From the NCBI GenBank assembly GCA_963678085.1, contig OY782680.1, positions 496,001 through 560,000 on the forward strand: a DNA stretch of 64,000 nucleotides, in the 5' to 3' direction. Below are positions 7,937 through 17,885 of this stretch, piece after piece. The notes below the pieces were generated by a model. The model saw nothing but the letters and a program-made list of their open reading frames with translations. It searched no databases and was not told the origin of the DNA. How positions within the stretch are numbered: position 1 is the stretch's first letter; the number at the start of each line of letters is the position of its first letter. Position numbers and translations under genes: made by a program. The DNA is from Aliishimia sp963678085. GTDB taxonomy: Bacteria > Pseudomonadota > Alphaproteobacteria > Rhodobacterales > Rhodobacteraceae.

Positions 7937-9280
7937 TTAGATCGCAACCACCTCTGTGACGGCCTGCACCACATGATCCACCGAGGCGTTCAGCAGCGTC
8001 TCATCCTCCGCTTCTGCCATCACACGGATCAGGGGTTCGGTGCCGGATTTGCGGATGAGCAGACGGCCCTTGTCCTTTAAATCGGCCTCGACCTGAGCAA
8101 TCGCTGCGATCACGCTTGGCTCTTGCAGCGGTGTTTGCCCCGCCTCATAACGCACATTCTTGAGCAATTGCGGAACCGGATCAAACACATGCAACAGCTC
8201 TGAGGCCCGCTTGCCCGAGCGCACCATTTCGGCCAGAAACTGCAAGCCCGCCATGAGCCCATCACCTGTGGTGGCGTGATCGGTCATCACGATATGGCCC
8301 GATTGCTCGCCGCCCAGGTTAAAGCCGCCCTGGCGCATACGCTCGACCACATAGCGATCGCCAACGGCTGTGCGTTCCAGCGCAACCCCGTGCCCTTGCA
8401 AATACCGCTCAAGCCCAAGGTTTGACATCACTGTGGCGACCAGCGCATTGCCCGCGAGGCGATTGTCAGCCTTCCAGCGCGCAGCCATGAGCCCCATGAA
8501 CTGATCGCCATTGCCCACTTTGCCGGTCTCATCCAGCAGAATTACCCGATCCGCATCGCCATCCAGACAAATCCCCACATCGGCCCCGTGCGCGCGCACC
8601 GCCTCTGCGGCTGTATCTGTGGCGGTGGAGCCGCAATTTTGGTTGATGTTAAACCCGTTTGGCGCGGTGCCGATTTCTATGACCTCTGCCCCCAGCTCCC
8701 AAAGGGCGGTTGGCGCGGTTCTATAGGCGGCCCCATTGGCGCAATCCATCACGATTTTAAGGCCGGTGAGGTTCTGGCCGCGGGGAAAGGTGCTTTTGAC
8801 CCGTTCCACATAGCGATGCCCGCCATCTTCGATGCGCTTTGCGCGGCCAATACGGCCTGCTTGCACGGGATCGACGCCGCCGATGATCAGGCCTTCAAGC
8901 TCGCTTTCAACCGCATCAGAAAGCTTATAGCCATCCGGGCCGAAGAATTTGATCCCGTTATCCTCCGCCGGGTTATGGGAGGCGGAGATCATCACGCCCA
9001 GATCTGCGCGCATGGAGCGGGTGAGCAGGCCGACCGCAGGGGTTGGCACTGGACCCAGCAAAAGCACATTCATTCCGGTGGAGGTGAGCCCGGCAGTTAG
9101 GGCATTTTCAAACATATAGCCTGACAGGCGGGTATCTTTACCGATGACAACGCGTTTCGTGCCGCGTTCGCGGTCAAAATGCCGACCCACCGCAGCCCCG
9201 ATTCGCAGCGCAGTTTCGGCGGTCATGGGCGCTAAATTGGCGCGCCCGCGCACGCCATCGGTTCCAAAGAAACTACTCAT
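7937..9280 (-). CDS. glmM: Phosphoglucosamine mutase GlmM
   Basis: 447 residues, the usual length. It interconverts glucosamine 6-phosphate and glucosamine 1-phosphate for UDP-GlcNAc synthesis. The catalytic phosphoserine motif is ISASHNP (Ser101), the Mg-binding loop is LDGDADRV, and the sugar-specificity loop is GGEQSGH. The N-terminus FFGTDGVRG is diagnostic. The start overlaps the end of folP by 8 bp, the folP-glmM order widespread in Proteobacteria. Confidence 0.97.
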   Translation of the reverse strand: MSSFFGTDGVRGRANLAPMTAETALRIGAAVGRHFDRERGTKRVVIGKDTRLSGYMFENALTAGLTSTGMNVLLLGPVPTPAVGLLTRSMRADLGVMISASHNPAEDNGIKFFGPDGYKLSDAVESELEGLIIGGVDPVQAGRIGRAKRIEDGGHRYVERVKSTFPRGQNLTGLKIVMDCANGAAYRTAPTALWELGAEVIEIGTAPNGFNINQNCGSTATDTAAEAVRAHGADVGICLDGDADRVILLDETGKVGNGDQFMGLMAARWKADNRLAGNALVATVMSNLGLERYLQGHGVALERTAVGDRYVVERMRQGGFNLGGEQSGHIVMTDHATTGDGLMAGLQFLAEMVRSGKRASELLHVFDPVPQLLKNVRYEAGQTPLQEPSVIAAIAQVEADLKDKGRLLIRKSGTEPLIRVMAEAEDETLLNASVDHVVQAVTEVVAI

Positions 9281-10295
9281 TATCTACATCTCCTAAGATA
9301 GAGGTCTTCCAGAGCGCAAGCGCTTGCGTGGTCGCAGCGGCATCATGTACTCGCATTAGTTGCACGCCTTGGGCGGCGGCTGCAAGGGCAACTGCCACAG
9401 ATCCGGGCATGCGGGCTTTGGGCTCTGGCGCGTTGCCGAGTGTGCCGATGAAGCGCTTGCGCGAGGCCCCCAGCAAAATCGGCACGCCCAGCGCGTGAAA
9501 CAGGCTGATACGGCTGAGCAGGGTTAGATTATGCGCGAGAGTTTTGCCAAAGCCGATGCCTGGATCTGCGATGATCTTGCTGCGATTGATGCCTTGGGTT
9601 TCAAGAGAGGCGATTTGTTTCTCAAGGAAATCATACACATCCAGCAGAACATCGTCGTAATGCGGGCTTTTCTGCATTGTGGCCGGGTCGCCCTGCGCAT
9701 GCATGACGCAAATCGGGGCACCAGTGTCACGGGCTAGGCGCATCAATTCTGGATCATAGGTGAAGCCTGAGACATCGTTTATGAGTTGCGCGCCATTTTG
9801 CAGAGCCATTTGCGCGACGCTTGCTTTGCGGGTGTCGATCGAGATTGGCGTGGTCAGGCCCGTTTCGCGAATCGCTGCAATTGCGGGGGCGGTTCGCTCG
9901 GTTTCTTCACTGGCAGGCACAGTTTGCGCACCAGGGCGGGTGCTTTCGCCGCCGATATCGAGCATATCCGCGCCAGCAGTGACCATCGCTTGCGCGGTTT
10001 GCACCACGTCCTTTGTTCCCTCGAATCGCCCGCCATCGGAGAAACTGTCAGGGGTTACGTTCAAAATCCCCATGACGGATGGACGTTTGAAGGTGATCCC
10101 TGCGATGCTTTCCCGGCGCGTACAAAGGCGTTTGAGAATGTCTTGCGGAATCGCATGGGCCGAGAGGATTTCGGGATGCGCCCCCCGTGTCAGTTTTTCG
10201 ACCTGAGTGAACCAGGCCCAACCCCCAGCCAAGGGCAGCGCATCCATGGGCTTGGCGATGTCGCAGCTTGGAATGGGGCGGTAGTAGGTGGTCAT
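9273..10295 (-). CDS. folP: Dihydropteroate synthase FolP
   Basis: 340 residues, longer than the usual 270-290 because of an N-terminal extension of about 60 residues before the TIM barrel. Signatures GILNVTPDSFSDGG and MLDIGGESTRPGA mark the pterin and p-aminobenzoate sites, and a late ASRKRF motif completes the active site. It condenses 4-aminobenzoate with dihydropterin pyrophosphate in folate synthesis. It overlaps folB by 4 bp upstream and glmM by 8 bp downstream, so the three genes form a tight operon. Confidence 0.96.
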   Translation of the reverse strand: MTTYYRPIPSCDIAKPMDALPLAGGWAWFTQVEKLTRGAHPEILSAHAIPQDILKRLCTRRESIAGITFKRPSVMGILNVTPDSFSDGGRFEGTKDVVQTAQAMVTAGADMLDIGGESTRPGAQTVPASEETERTAPAIAAIRETGLTTPISIDTRKASVAQMALQNGAQLINDVSGFTYDPELMRLARDTGAPICVMHAQGDPATMQKSPHYDDVLLDVYDFLEKQIASLETQGINRSKIIADPGIGFGKTLAHNLTLLSRISLFHALGVPILLGASRKRFIGTLGNAPEPKARMPGSVAVALAAAAQGVQLMRVHDAAATTQALALWKTSILGDVDNE

Positions 10296-11227
10296 GTCAG
10301 GCCCAAATCGGCTGCGTTTGCCGATAGGCTGCGCACGGGGCAGGCTAGCTCTTCGCTAAGATCTGAACTGGCGCGCTCGCCAATCAATAGCATCTCTTCG
10401 GCCTCAAATGTCGCCGCAAACCAAGTGGCAAGCGCAACCGCATCATCAGCATAGGTGGCGGGGCTTTCTACAGCGTCCAGTACCACCTTTGACGGAGCCC
10501 ATATGCAAATCTGACCATTGCGCATGGCCCAATCAAGCTCGGTACGGGTTTCGACCACTTTGCACCGGGCATCGCGCGCGGCCAGCACCCAGGCGTTTTG
10601 CTCGATAGCCAAAAGATCAATGCGGCGCTGGGCGAGCGGGTGACTGGCTTGCGGGGCATCAAGACGCGCGGCCCCGACACAGAAAATCAGCGGGCGGCCC
10701 TTCGCCAACAGCTGATCAATCCATTCTGGCAAATGATCCGAGGCGATAGCGGCATTGCTGAGATACACGATTTCGGGATGCGGGGTGTCGTCTTGCACCG
10801 TGATCGAGCCGCTGCGCGCACGCACGATCTCAACACCAAGCACGCCCGGACCGCGATCTAGCTTTTCGATTCGCACAAAAACCCGCGCGGCTTGCGGTTC
10901 GATCAAAATGCGATCCGCGATTCGCTCTGCCAGGGTTTCCAGCAGGTTCAGCCGCTCTTCGGCCAGCTCATAGGCGATAGCCTCTGTGACCTTATCATAG
11001 CTCAGGATCCTGTCCACATCATCGTCAAGCGGCCCGCTCCAAGGGCGCAGCTCTACCACGATGTTAAAACGCACCCGCTGCGTTGTGCCGCGCTCGGCTT
11101 GAAAGGCACCGATCTCGACCTCGACTATATGATCGCGCACCGAAATCCGATCCAGCGGTTCAGTGGATGACAATGCCTCAGAGCGCTCTACAGGATGCGC
11201 AAATGCTAACCGAATCTCTGAGTTCAT
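10292..11227 (-). CDS. folB: Dihydroneopterin aldolase fused to an amino-acid-kinase-like domain
   Basis: 311 residues against about 120 for stand-alone FolB. Residues about 25-140 are the FolB fold (start ISVRDHIVEVEIGAF; LLETLAERIADRIL; FVRIEKLDRGPGVLG). Residues about 150-311 form a second domain. Its spacing of LLAKGRPLIFCVG, LLAIEQNAWVLAA, ICIWAPSKVVLDA and DAVALATWFAATF resembles small amino-acid-kinase proteins, but no clear ATP-binding lysine pattern can be named. The FolB role in folate synthesis fits the folP overlap (ATGA). The second domain is unproven and could be degenerate. Confidence 0.82.
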   Translation of the reverse strand: MNSEIRLAFAHPVERSEALSSTEPLDRISVRDHIVEVEIGAFQAERGTTQRVRFNIVVELRPWSGPLDDDVDRILSYDKVTEAIAYELAEERLNLLETLAERIADRILIEPQAARVFVRIEKLDRGPGVLGVEIVRARSGSITVQDDTPHPEIVYLSNAAIASDHLPEWIDQLLAKGRPLIFCVGAARLDAPQASHPLAQRRIDLLAIEQNAWVLAARDARCKVVETRTELDWAMRNGQICIWAPSKVVLDAVESPATYADDAVALATWFAATFEAEEMLLIGERASSDLSEELACPVRSLSANAADLGLT

Positions 11228-11304
11228 TGACGCCCCCTAGCTCCCACAAGGCGCGTGTTTAGCGCAGCAGGGGCGGACGGGCAAACCCCCATCCCGTATC
11301 AAGG

Positions 11305-11934
11305 TTAGTTCGACGCAGTACGGTAGGTGTGGCGATAGAAGATATGCCGCCCGATCTTGACGGTTTTGGAATAGACTTTCGACCAGCGCGGGCGCACGGC
11401 TGTGGTGTGATAATGCGTGGCCCCTTGCGTAAGGTTTTTCACAACACCATCCAGCGAGGCTTGGGCGATTTGCTGCGAGCGCTTATAGGCGCGGGGTTCA
11501 GAGATGCGCTCTGATAGCCCGTCACAGGTATAGGTGAACTGGCATTGATATTTGCGCCCGGTGCCTTGGCGGATCACACCGCAGACAGATTTGGGAAACC
11601 GCGAGGATTGAACACGGTTCAAAATAACCTCGGCCACCGCAAATTGGCCCTTGATCGATTCGCCGCGTGCCTCGAAATACAGCGCCTCGGCCAAGCATTC
11701 CATCTCGGCGCTTGCTTTGGGTTTCCCAAGCGTATCCAGCCATGCTTGCGTGAATGGTGCCCCTTTTTCTGTAGCCATTGGCGGGGTCAGAAAGTCCTGC
11801 AAACGCGCAGGGGAAACAGAGTTCAGACCCCGCGTTTCAATGTTGAACAGAGCTTTCAGCGTCGGGTTCGCAAAGGATTGGCCTGACCACAGCGCAAGCA
11901 AGAAAGAGACGAAAAAGAGTTTTAAGAGTCGCAA
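11305..11934 (-). CDS. SleB-type cell-wall hydrolase
   Basis: 209 residues with a cleavable signal peptide (about 1-22, ending SFA-N). The Hydrolase_2/SleB domain spans about residues 80-200 and starts with CLAEALYFEARGE, whose glutamate is the likely catalytic residue; the late motif GATHYHT is also typical. Members are lytic enzymes of peptidoglycan. The gene lies alone between folB and the ppdK-like gene, in the same direction. Confidence 0.9.
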   Translation of the reverse strand: MRLLKLFFVSFLLALWSGQSFANPTLKALFNIETRGLNSVSPARLQDFLTPPMATEKGAPFTQAWLDTLGKPKASAEMECLAEALYFEARGESIKGQFAVAEVILNRVQSSRFPKSVCGVIRQGTGRKYQCQFTYTCDGLSERISEPRAYKRSQQIAQASLDGVVKNLTQGATHYHTTAVRPRWSKVYSKTVKIGRHIFYRHTYRTASN

Positions 11935-12051
11935 AGCAAATCTCCGGCATGATCAAGAGGGAGCCTTTAGGCCCAAAAATCAATCCCGTCTACCCTGTAG
12001 CTCAACTCATTCGTTAACATTTTCTACATATGGGTGTTTCGGCCACAACCT

Positions 12052-14589
12052 TTAGGAGATTTTGTTGTGTATTGCGAGCTGTGCGGCAGCAAGTCGCGCT
12101 ACCGGAACACGAAAAGGTGAGCAGGACACATAGTCGAACCCGGCCTCTCGGCAAAAGGCGATAGAGCCTGGGTTGCCCCCATGCTCGCCGCAGATCGACA
12201 GAACGACATCCGGGTTTGCGGCGCGCCCGCGCGTGGCCCCCAAGGTCAACAGCTCGCCAACCCCATCTGTATCCAGCGCGTGGAACGGGTCTTCGGGATA
12301 AACGCCCTGCTGCACATAGTCAGACATAAACCGCCCCGCATCATCGCGCGAGAGCCCATAGGTCATCTGCGTTAGGTCATTGGTGCCAAAGCTGAGAAAG
12401 GCGCTATGCTCGGCAATATCTCCGGCTCGCAGCGCGGCGCGCGGAGTTTCCACCATCACGCCAAGCTTATAGTCGAACTCTTGCCCTTGCTCGGATTTCA
12501 CCGCCGCCGCGATGGCATCAACCCGCGCTTTGACCAGCTCCACCTCGCGCATGGCAGAGACCAGCGGGATCATGATCTCTGGCACAACAGAGGCCCCGTT
12601 GCGGCTGACCTCGAGCGTGGCCTCAAAAATCGCGCGCGCCTGCATATCGTAGATTTCGGGCACGGTGACACCCAAGCGCACTCCGCGCAGACCCAGCATT
12701 GGGTTATATTCGCTCATCGCCTCGACCCGGCGCGTCACATGCGGCAAAGACAGTCCCAAAGCATCGGCCAGCGCGCGCTGCTCATGTTTGCCCGAGGGCA
12801 GGAATTCATGCAGCGGCGGGTCAAACAGGCGAATGCACACCGGCTTGCCCTGCATAATCTTGAACAGCTCCGCAAAATCCCCGCGCTGCATCGGCAAAAG
12901 GCGCGCAAGCACGGCGCGGCGATCCTCGGAATGCTCGGTAAAGATCATCTCGCGCATGACGGTCAGGCGGTCTTCGTCAAAGAACATATGCTCGGTGCGG
13001 CAGAGCCCGATGCCATCGGCATTGAAATTGCGCGCGGTGAGCGCATCCTCGGGCGTGTCCGCATTGGCTCTTATGCCAATATCGCGCGCCTCATCCGCCC
13101 AATCCATCAAGGTTTGTAACGCATCATCCTGCGCCGCCTCAAGCATCGCAGGGCTGCCGGCCAGGATCTGCCCCGTGGTGCCATCCACCGTGATCACATC
13201 ACCTGCACGAAACTCGCGCCCATCCTTTGCGGTCAAGAGCTTACCGGAAATCTGATAGCGCATATCAGAGGCGCCCACGACGCAAGGCAGGCCAATCCCC
13301 CGCCCAATCACCGCCGCATGAGAGGTGATGCCCCCGCGCTCGGTGATCACGCCATGCGCTGCATGCATGCCGCGAATATCCTCCGGCGTGGTCTCACGGC
13401 GCACCAGAATAGCTGCCTCACCGCGCGCCGCGCTGGCCTGGGCCTCTTCGCCCGAGAACACAATCTTGCCCGTCGCGGCCCCAGGGCTGGCGGCAATCCC
13501 GCTGCCAACCACATCGCGCGTGGCCTCAGGATCAATCTGCCGGTGCAGCAGCTCATTGAGCATACGGGGCGGAATGCGCAAAAGCGCCTCTTGCTGCGGG
13601 ATGATTTGATCCTTGACCAGTTCCACCACAATACGCAACGCCGCGCGGGCCGACCGCGCCACCCGCACCCCATCCAGAATAAACACCTGCCCATTTTGCA
13701 AGGCAAACTCGAGCTGCATCTCTTCGCGCAAGGATCGGCGCATCTGGGCCGCATAGGCTTTCAGGTCTTCAAAGGCCTCTGGGGCTTCACGTTCCAGCGA
13801 GGCACCGCGCGGATCTTCGGTCAGATAAAGCGCCGGATTGCCCGCCTGCAGCGCCTCACGCCCCTGGCTTTGACGCAAATAGCGCCCGGTGATCTGCGGC
13901 AACCCGGTGCTAGAAGAAACCAGCTGCAACACGCCCGAGCCGCACTCGCCCGCGCCAAGACCATACACCATCTGCTGCACGACCAAGCCCAGCCCCGCAT
14001 CCGCCGGAGCCCCGCGCGCTTGGCGCAACAGCCGCGCCGAGGTGCCATCCCAAGCCCGCGCCATAGATCTAAGCACATCGCGCAGCTGCACTTCGGGATC
14101 TTGGGGAAATTCCTCCTCCATCTCCGCGTAATAGGCGGCAAGGCTTTGTTGCAAGGCTTGCACGGGATCGCGCGCCACAGTGTCGAAAATATCCGGGTCC
14201 AGCCGCGCCACATGCACAGAATAAGATTGCACAAAGCGGGTATAAAGCGCGGCGGCCACCTCTTTGCCATAGCGATCGGAAAACAGCACATAACGCGCAT
14301 CATTCATGCCGATATTCAAAATCGCGCTTGGCCCGCCCCAATCAGGATCCTCCGAAGAGGGGCGCACGCAGAGCAAAGCATCATCGGCAAACTGTGCCAA
14401 GATGCGGCTGAGATCTGGCAGTTTGCCCTGGGCAATATCGCGCACCGCATCAAAATGCAGCGCCACCGTGGTCGGCACTGGCAAATCAAGCCGCACCAAG
14501 CGTTGCAGGCATTTGGCCCGTCCCCCATGGGTATTGGCTGAAATCGGAGCGGACGGGGCAATGAGCGTGGTATAGGGATCGCGATGCAT
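12052..14589 (-). CDS. ppdK: Pyruvate phosphate dikinase, divergent form
   Basis: 845 residues, somewhat shorter than usual PPDK (about 880). The central swivelling domain keeps the phosphohistidine in GGITSHAAVIGRG, and the C-terminal PEP/pyruvate barrel is intact, including GIGLCRTEHMF, LGLRGVRLG, SFGTNDLTQM and CGEHGGNPGS near the C-terminus. The N-terminal ATP-grasp half is divergent: the canonical GGKGANLAEM is replaced by GGRAKCLQRL. It may be a PPDK with altered nucleotide use. Known PPDK interconverts pyruvate and phosphoenolpyruvate. Position after glyS is usual for the group. Confidence 0.82.
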   Translation of the reverse strand: MHRDPYTTLIAPSAPISANTHGGRAKCLQRLVRLDLPVPTTVALHFDAVRDIAQGKLPDLSRILAQFADDALLCVRPSSEDPDWGGPSAILNIGMNDARYVLFSDRYGKEVAAALYTRFVQSYSVHVARLDPDIFDTVARDPVQALQQSLAAYYAEMEEEFPQDPEVQLRDVLRSMARAWDGTSARLLRQARGAPADAGLGLVVQQMVYGLGAGECGSGVLQLVSSSTGLPQITGRYLRQSQGREALQAGNPALYLTEDPRGASLEREAPEAFEDLKAYAAQMRRSLREEMQLEFALQNGQVFILDGVRVARSARAALRIVVELVKDQIIPQQEALLRIPPRMLNELLHRQIDPEATRDVVGSGIAASPGAATGKIVFSGEEAQASAARGEAAILVRRETTPEDIRGMHAAHGVITERGGITSHAAVIGRGIGLPCVVGASDMRYQISGKLLTAKDGREFRAGDVITVDGTTGQILAGSPAMLEAAQDDALQTLMDWADEARDIGIRANADTPEDALTARNFNADGIGLCRTEHMFFDEDRLTVMREMIFTEHSEDRRAVLARLLPMQRGDFAELFKIMQGKPVCIRLFDPPLHEFLPSGKHEQRALADALGLSLPHVTRRVEAMSEYNPMLGLRGVRLGVTVPEIYDMQARAIFEATLEVSRNGASVVPEIMIPLVSAMREVELVKARVDAIAAAVKSEQGQEFDYKLGVMVETPRAALRAGDIAEHSAFLSFGTNDLTQMTYGLSRDDAGRFMSDYVQQGVYPEDPFHALDTDGVGELLTLGATRGRAANPDVVLSICGEHGGNPGSIAFCREAGFDYVSCSPFRVPVARLAAAQLAIHNKIS

Positions 14590-14689
14590 GGCGGGATTTT
14601 CTGCGCTGCGGCACTAAAGTGAATAGCCGCAGGTTAAAACGAAAATTCAACCACGCAAGGGGTCTTAGATGGGGTGTGACTTAATTACC

Positions 14690-16909
14690 CTAACCCTCGA
14701 TCCGGCTTAGGTCCGCGACCTCTACACAAATGCTGCGAATGCGTGACAGCAGGTTCAACCGATTGCGCCGCACGGCTTGGTTGTCGGCATTGATTTTGAC
14801 AGCCTCAAAGAACGCATCAATGGGTGTGCGCAGCGCGGCCAAAGCCTGCATCGCGCCCGCAAAATCCTGCGCTGCCAGCGCCGGTTTGATCTTTGCTTCG
14901 GCAGTGTCCAGCGCAGCAAAGAGCGCGCGTTCCTCATCAGTTTCCGCCCATTTCACATCCGCGCCGTAAGAATACTCCACCCCGTCCTTTTCCTCGGCCT
15001 GGGTGAGAATGTTATTGGCGCGCTTAAAGCCCTGGATCAGATTTTCCCCGTCCTCAGTCTGCACCACATCATTCAGCGCCCGCGCCCGGGTCACCAGCAT
15101 CAACAGATCATCGCTGCCCTCCATGGCGATGCAGGCGTCGATAATGTCATGGCGGATGCCTTGATCGCGCAGGTAGACCTTTAGGCGGTCGTGGATGAAG
15201 GATAGGAGGTCCAAAGACTTGTCAAACGAATGTGACAACCACTCGATCTTCTTTTCTGCGCTAAATTCCCTGTCTACGAACTCTTGAGCGAGGTCTGAAA
15301 TCTGTTGCTCCGACAGATAGTCTTCTAATTTCTTGAAGGCCTCCGGGTAGCCCGCCTCTGTCTCTTTGATACCCACACTTGTTACGTGCTTTGTGATTTC
15401 TCTCATTAAATCGGAGAAGATTCTCCGAGAACATTCATTCTCCAACACCAACCGAATAACCCCCAAAGCGGCGCGGCGCAGGGCGAAGGGATCTTTGGAG
15501 CCTGTGGGTTTTTCGTCGATGGCCCAGAACCCGGTCAATGTGTCGAGCTTATCCGCCAGCGCCACAGCGACCGAGAGCGGCGCGGTGGGCACATCGTCGG
15601 AGGGTCCAAGGGGCTGGTAATGCTCTTCCGCCACGGCGGCGATTTCTGCGGGCTTGCCCGAGGCCTCAATATAATAACGTCCCATGAGCCCTTGTAGTTC
15701 AGGAAATTCATAGACCATTTCAGAGCTCAGATCCGCCTTAGCCAGCCGCGCGGCCTGCTCAGCTTGATCCGCATCCGCGCCCACAACGGGGGCAAGTTCG
15801 CGGGCCAGCGTCGCAATGCGCGCGATCCGGTCTGCCTGACTGCCCAGCTTATTGTGGAAGGTCACGTTTTGCAGCGCATCCGTCCAAGCGGACATGCCGC
15901 CCTTTGCGATGCGCAGATCATTCTCCCAAAAGAATTTCGCATCTGACAGGCGGGCCGAAAGCACCTTTTGATTGCCCGCCAGAATCGTCGCGCCCTGATC
16001 GGCAGTTTCGCGATTGGCGACGGTGATGAATTTCACGATCTTGCCGGACTTGTCGCGCACTGAGAAAAACTTTTGATGCTCGCGCATAGAAGTCTGCAGC
16101 ACCTCTGGCGGCAGCTCCAAAAACTGCGCATCAATATCGCCCATCAGAACCACAGGCCATTCCACAAGGCCCGAAACCTCGGCCAGTAGCGCTTTGTCCT
16201 CAACCACCTCAAGCCCTTGCGCAAAGGCCAGATTGGTGGCATCATTCCAAATTGCCGCCTCCCGCTCGGCCGGGTCCAGCACCACATGGGCGCGCTTGAG
16301 CTGGCTGGCATAATCCTCAAACGAGCTCACGGCAAAGCGGCCAGGGGCCATAAAACGATGCCCCTCGGTGCTATCGCTGGCTTGGATGCTATCAATCGAC
16401 ATAGGCACCACGCGCGCGCCGTTCTCATCCGTCAAAAGACATAGAATAGAGTGCAGCGGACGCACCCAGCGCAAAGACCCCGCCCCCCAGCGCATGGATT
16501 TGGGCCAGGGGAAATTGCGGATCGTGGCCTCCAAAACCTCGGCAATGATCGCCTCTGCCGCGCGGCCCGGCTGCTCGATCACCGCAAATAGCACGCGGCC
16601 CTTGGGCGTGTCGCGTTCTTCCACCTGATCGCGGGTGAGACCAGCGCCGCGCAAGAACCCCTCAATCGCTTTTGCGGGTGCATCTGCCTTTGGACCTTTG
16701 CGCTCTTGCACTGTGGTCGGGCTTTGCGCGAGCAGCCCCTCAATGCAAAGCGTCAGGCGGCGCGGCGTGGAAAACGCGCCCGCACTGGCATAGGTCAAAC
16801 CCGCCTCAACCAGCCCATTTGTTACCAGCTTTTTCAAATCCTCAGCCGCTCGGCGCTGCATGCGGGCGGGAATTTCTTCGGAAAACAGCTCGATCAGCAA
16901 GTCAGGCAT
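14690..16909 (-). CDS. glyS: Glycyl-tRNA synthetase beta subunit
   Basis: 739 residues, within the family range. The N-terminus LLIELFSEEIPARMQ and the RRLTLCIEGL block are diagnostic, and the C-terminal part holds the HD-like and tRNA-binding regions. With GlyQ it forms the tetrameric bacterial enzyme that charges tRNA-Gly. It is separated from glyQ by three small genes, one of them on the opposite strand, so the ancestral glyQ-glyS unit has been opened by insertions. Confidence 0.96.
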   Translation of the reverse strand: MPDLLIELFSEEIPARMQRRAAEDLKKLVTNGLVEAGLTYASAGAFSTPRRLTLCIEGLLAQSPTTVQERKGPKADAPAKAIEGFLRGAGLTRDQVEERDTPKGRVLFAVIEQPGRAAEAIIAEVLEATIRNFPWPKSMRWGAGSLRWVRPLHSILCLLTDENGARVVPMSIDSIQASDSTEGHRFMAPGRFAVSSFEDYASQLKRAHVVLDPAEREAAIWNDATNLAFAQGLEVVEDKALLAEVSGLVEWPVVLMGDIDAQFLELPPEVLQTSMREHQKFFSVRDKSGKIVKFITVANRETADQGATILAGNQKVLSARLSDAKFFWENDLRIAKGGMSAWTDALQNVTFHNKLGSQADRIARIATLARELAPVVGADADQAEQAARLAKADLSSEMVYEFPELQGLMGRYYIEASGKPAEIAAVAEEHYQPLGPSDDVPTAPLSVAVALADKLDTLTGFWAIDEKPTGSKDPFALRRAALGVIRLVLENECSRRIFSDLMREITKHVTSVGIKETEAGYPEAFKKLEDYLSEQQISDLAQEFVDREFSAEKKIEWLSHSFDKSLDLLSFIHDRLKVYLRDQGIRHDIIDACIAMEGSDDLLMLVTRARALNDVVQTEDGENLIQGFKRANNILTQAEEKDGVEYSYGADVKWAETDEERALFAALDTAEAKIKPALAAQDFAGAMQALAALRTPIDAFFEAVKINADNQAVRRNRLNLLSRIRSICVEVADLSRIEG

Positions 16910-17174
16910 ATCAGGTCCTTTGGTCGTTGCGCGCGCTTACTAAAACGAATCGATCCAAGTTGCGAGCGTTTCTATGCCACAGGCAGCCTTGGGTGGGTAT
17001 GTCTGCATGGCCAGAAACTAGGCGCGGGTTTTCAAAAAAGTTGAAAGATAAAACCGGGCAGGAGAGCGCGCAAACCCCCATATTTTAAGGCGGGGAAAGG
17101 AGACGATTAAGGTTTTTATGGTGAGATAGGGCAGTCGATCCAGTTTAAAGGAAATTTCCCACAAGGAAGATATT

Positions 17175-17885
17175 ATGCGTTGTGTAACTAGTTTTTTGTC
17201 TATTTTGTTTTCACTGCTTTTGTCCGGCGCAGTGGGGGCAACGACCCTAACGACCTCGGGCGCTGCGAATAACGGCAATGAGGGGCTCATGTTTGATCTC
17301 CAAGTTGGCGCGCGCGATGTGACGATCACCGCGCTCACCTCCGCTGGAAACAGCGCGGTGGGCTTGCTTTATTCCGTTTATGCGCGCGATGGCGGGTTTG
17401 AGGGCGGGCAAGGGGTTGCTGCGGCATGGTCCCTGGTCGCCACATTGCTGCCGGACGTGTCGATCACAACTGGCGAGTTGCTGTTTGATATCGGCGACTT
17501 AGAGCTGCGGGCGGGATCCAGAACGGGTATTTACCTAACCGCGATGGAGGACCGCACCCCGTCTGAGATTTCCTATCAACTCACAACCGCCGGCAATGTC
17601 ACCGCAGCGGATGAGTATTTGACGATCCTTGCCGGCGAAGGGGTCAATGGTATCTTTGGCACCACCAATTCCGCCCGCCAGCTGGTGGGCAGCGTCAGCT
17701 ATGAGTTGGCTGTGCTTGCGCCTATCGTTTCGCTCCCTGCATCGGGAACAATGTTGCTGAGCCTGCTTGGTCTCATCGGGGTTATTCGCGCTTGGGGCAT
17801 TCTTCGCCGACGATGGTTCCATCATAGGCTTTCTCGCCGCAATCATTCAGCTCATGCCAGATATAGCCACGCCCATCCTGGGTGA
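17175..17885 (+). CDS. Secreted protein with VPLPA/PEP-CTERM-like sorting tail
   Basis: 236 residues behind AAGGAAG. A signal peptide (about 1-22) is followed by a Gly/Thr/Ser-rich beta-type domain. Near the C-terminus VSLPASG precedes a hydrophobic helix and an RRR cluster, the tripartite pattern of exosortase substrates. Normally such proteins stop just after the arginines, but here the frame runs on for about 22 His/Arg/Ser-rich residues, overlapping the 3' end of the convergent DUF6446 gene by 104 bp. The tail looks like read-through after loss of a stop. No exosortase gene is in the window. Confidence 0.65.
   Translation: MRCVTSFLSILFSLLLSGAVGATTLTTSGAANNGNEGLMFDLQVGARDVTITALTSAGNSAVGLLYSVYARDGGFEGGQGVAAAWSLVATLLPDVSITTGELLFDIGDLELRAGSRTGIYLTAMEDRTPSEISYQLTTAGNVTAADEYLTILAGEGVNGIFGTTNSARQLVGSVSYELAVLAPIVSLPASGTMLLSLLGLIGVIRAWGILRRRWFHHRLSRRNHSAHARYSHAHPG

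Noticed and set aside
13318..14541. 407-codon frame opposite ppdK
   Set aside because: Shadow of ppdK, His/Arg/Gln-rich, without family resemblance.
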